From Tieghemostelium lacteum (lineage: Eukaryota > Evosea > Eumycetozoa > Dictyosteliales > Raperosteliaceae): a stretch of 64,000 nt of DNA. Within the stretch, counting starts at the first letter, position 1. Each line of letters starts with the position of its first letter. This document shows positions 62,283 to 64,000 of the stretch, in pieces. The position numbers were made by a program, and so were the translations under genes. Below the pieces are notes generated by a model. It searched no databases. It worked only from the letters and a program-made list of their open reading frames with translations, and was not told the DNA's origin. The stretch is taken from contig LODT01000020.1 in the NCBI GenBank assembly GCA_001606155.1, positions 496,001-560,000 on the forward strand, read 5' to 3'.

Positions 62283-64000
62283 TTATTTTTGGGTTGTGAT
62301 TTCTTTGAAGGTACTATCAACAATAGCGAACCAATTTTCAATTGGGTTACGAGAGAATACTAAAGCGAATGGAGAGACTTTAGATTTGTTGTCTGTAGCT
62401 GAGAGTGTGGTAGTGAAAGGAACTTCTTTACCATCCTTATCAAAGAATTTAAGAGCACCAGTGCCATCAACCATCAAGGAGGTGACTTGATGTTTATCAG
62501 AATCAATGTGAATAGGTTGATATTTAGTATTGTTTTTGATAAATGTAATGATATTTGGATCTTTTGGATTGAATCCTGAGGATGCAAATACACGTACACC
62601 ATCATCAGTTAACGCCATACCAGCTTCATAGTTGATAATGGGTTGGTTGACGCCCAATGGAGTACCACTTGGTAGTGACCAGGTAGATTGTGGGTCAAAC
62701 CAGTCTCTAAGTTCATTGAATTTAAGTTCAGTAGCTTGGTTAATATCACCTACTAGTTGACCTACACCACCGGCATCAATGGTAAAGAATTTACCAGAAT
62801 TAGAGAGTAATTTGTATCCACCTGTTGAAACACCGTTGCTTACAAGATACCAAATCATAGTTTCATTGGTATTTGGAGTGGCTTTGATGGTGAATACTCC
62901 GTTATCGTCAGTATAGAAACCGGCATATGGATAGGATGGGGCGGAATAGTCATAGTTGTTGGAGATGAAAACTTGACTCTTTCCAACTAATGAAATCTTG
63001 TAAGGACTTCTTTCGTAGCTGTATTGGTCAACGTGTGGTTTACCATCTGGATGTGGAGAGAAAAATTTACCCTTATGAACACCACTAGCAACAATCATAT
63101 CAGCTCTAGATGGAAGTGAATCTGGGGTTGATAGAGTGACATTAGTGTACTTGTATTTGGCTGGTAAGGTATCATAGTACTTCTCAATTGGAGTTTTTTG
63201 TGGGAAGTATTTTAATTTGATAACCATAAAGATGATGGATAGAATAGCGAGGAAGATACCTACACCTCCAGCCCAAGAACTGTTACTGAAGATTAATATT
63301 ACTTCACCTAGAGATGCTACCAATGTCAATGAGTCCATGACAGCAGCACCAATATTACCTTCTTGGACATCAGCTATGATATCTTCAACAACTTGAGATG
63401 CAAAGATTAGAATAAGAATTGGCATAACTCTCTTTTCAAGGAAAGTTGAGATATCTCCAGTAAAGATAGTCTTCATCATTGATTTGATATTGGAAATCGC
63501 ATTGGCACTTAGTACATTACCCAATTTAGCGACAACCCAACCTGAAGCTCTTTTCAATAGACCTGGAAGGAACTTCCCAGTTACATCTAAAAGTAACATG
63601 GAGAACAATCCAACAGCATTAAAGATATAGAATACCTTTTGAGGGACATCCATGTTATCGAATGTCAAAGCACCAAAGACCACAGCAGCAATAGAAGCAC
63701 TGTAGAAAACAGCTGACAAAACTTTCTTACCAAGTGCAATTGCATTCTCTTTGGTAAAGTATTTCTTAATGGTATCCAGAGAGAAATGTTCTTTTACTTT
63801 CTCAAAAAATGTGGTGCCTACCAAATCTGGGAAAACAAATTGTGATTTTCCAATGTGGTTACTGGCAGCGATTAAAACTGGAATTAAACCATTGGCACCA
63901 CTGATATTTTCAACCATAATTCTAAGCATTTCAGTAGCTTCAGTCTTATCAGCACCATAGAGAATATCCTTAATTGTTTTGTCTAATGATTTCTCAAATA
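62283..64000 (-). CDS. Multi-pass membrane protein, 5' end outside window
   Basis: The open frame runs from the window edge to TAA at 62283 (stop inside AATAAA), about 570 residues. The upstream half has about five hydrophobic segments, among them VLSAVFYSASIAAVVFGAL and GVGIFLAILSIIFMVIKL. After them comes a soluble part of about 300 residues with repeated beta strands and Gly-Asp turns (FTIDAGGVG, GTGALKFFDKDG). I recognise no family. The base use and frame are clearly those of an expressed gene. Confidence 0.6.
   Translation of the reverse strand, partial: FEKSLDKTIKDILYGADKTEATEMLRIMVENISGANGLIPVLIAASNHIGKSQFVFPDLVGTTFFEKVKEHFSLDTIKKYFTKENAIALGKKVLSAVFYSASIAAVVFGALTFDNMDVPQKVFYIFNAVGLFSMLLLDVTGKFLPGLLKRASGWVVAKLGNVLSANAISNIKSMMKTIFTGDISTFLEKRVMPILILIFASQVVEDIIADVQEGNIGAAVMDSLTLVASLGEVILIFSNSSWAGGVGIFLAILSIIFMVIKLKYFPQKTPIEKYYDTLPAKYKYTNVTLSTPDSLPSRADMIVASGVHKGKFFSPHPDGKPHVDQYSYERSPYKISLVGKSQVFISNNYDYSAPSYPYAGFYTDDNGVFTIKATPNTNETMIWYLVSNGVSTGGYKLLSNSGKFFTIDAGGVGQLVGDINQATELKFNELRDWFDPQSTWSLPSGTPLGVNQPIINYEAGMALTDDGVRVFASSGFNPKDPNIITFIKNNTKYQPIHIDSDKHQVTSLMVDGTGALKFFDKDGKEVPFTTTLSATDNKSKVSPFALVFSRNPIENWFAIVDSTFKEITTQK

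Noticed and set aside
1-64000. CRISPR arrays, tRNA or rRNA genes
   Set aside because: Looked for; no regularly spaced repeats with unique spacers and no convincing cloverleaf were found by eye.

Overview
The window looks like nuclear DNA of a dictyostelid social amoeba, probably not D. discoideum itself. The grounds are AT-rich spacers, asparagine and glutamine runs coded by ATT/AAT and TTG/CAA repeats, introns of 55 to 134 bp that mostly open with GTATGT or GTAAGT, very short spacers, TAA stops that often overlap AATAAA, and family types known from dictyostelids (discoidin, the PPIL1-like cyclophilin CypE). Species assignment is inference.

Layout. 1-3609: the 5' two-thirds of a site-1 protease gene, then a BCS1-type AAA ATPase. 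3729-13630: five tandem same-strand genes for signal-peptide, beta-helix, single-pass membrane proteins, two with tandem-repeat stalks; this is the most distinctive array here. 13785-14420: a decayed H2B-H2A histone doublet. 14570-25177: housekeeping genes (an ATRIP-like protein, formate-THF ligase, an LRR-like protein, a TLC-domain protein, GPN1, DTWD1).

25255-34715 is the accessory zone. It holds coding remnants, broken discoidin pieces, a decayed virus-like element with a GIY-YIG nuclease and a fibre-like gene, a DDE transposon remnant, one intact discoidin gene and a 50-residue zinc-knuckle gene.

34881-60217 is dense housekeeping again: a C2H2 protein, ribophorin I (OST1), Dopey/DOP1, CypE, XPC/Rad4, an SLC66A2-type PQ-loop protein, a PIF1 helicase fused to a U-box, ORC5, a START/PRELI-like protein and a sphingolipid delta-4 desaturase. 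60434-64000 has a small Cys-rich secreted protein, a remnant-bearing spacer with a second piece of the virus-like fibre head, and the 3' part of a multi-pass membrane protein gene.

Many genes are split, so I worked out the exon joins by hand from splice sites and phase. Four themes recur: genome maintenance (XPC, PIF1-U-box, ORC5, perhaps ATRIP), secretory and lipid pathways (S1P, OST1, DOP1, desaturase, TLC), RNA-related and nuclear import functions (CypE, DTWD1, GPN1), and cell surface (beta-helix array, discoidin). Neighbouring genes do not form operons. No tRNA, rRNA or CRISPR was seen.
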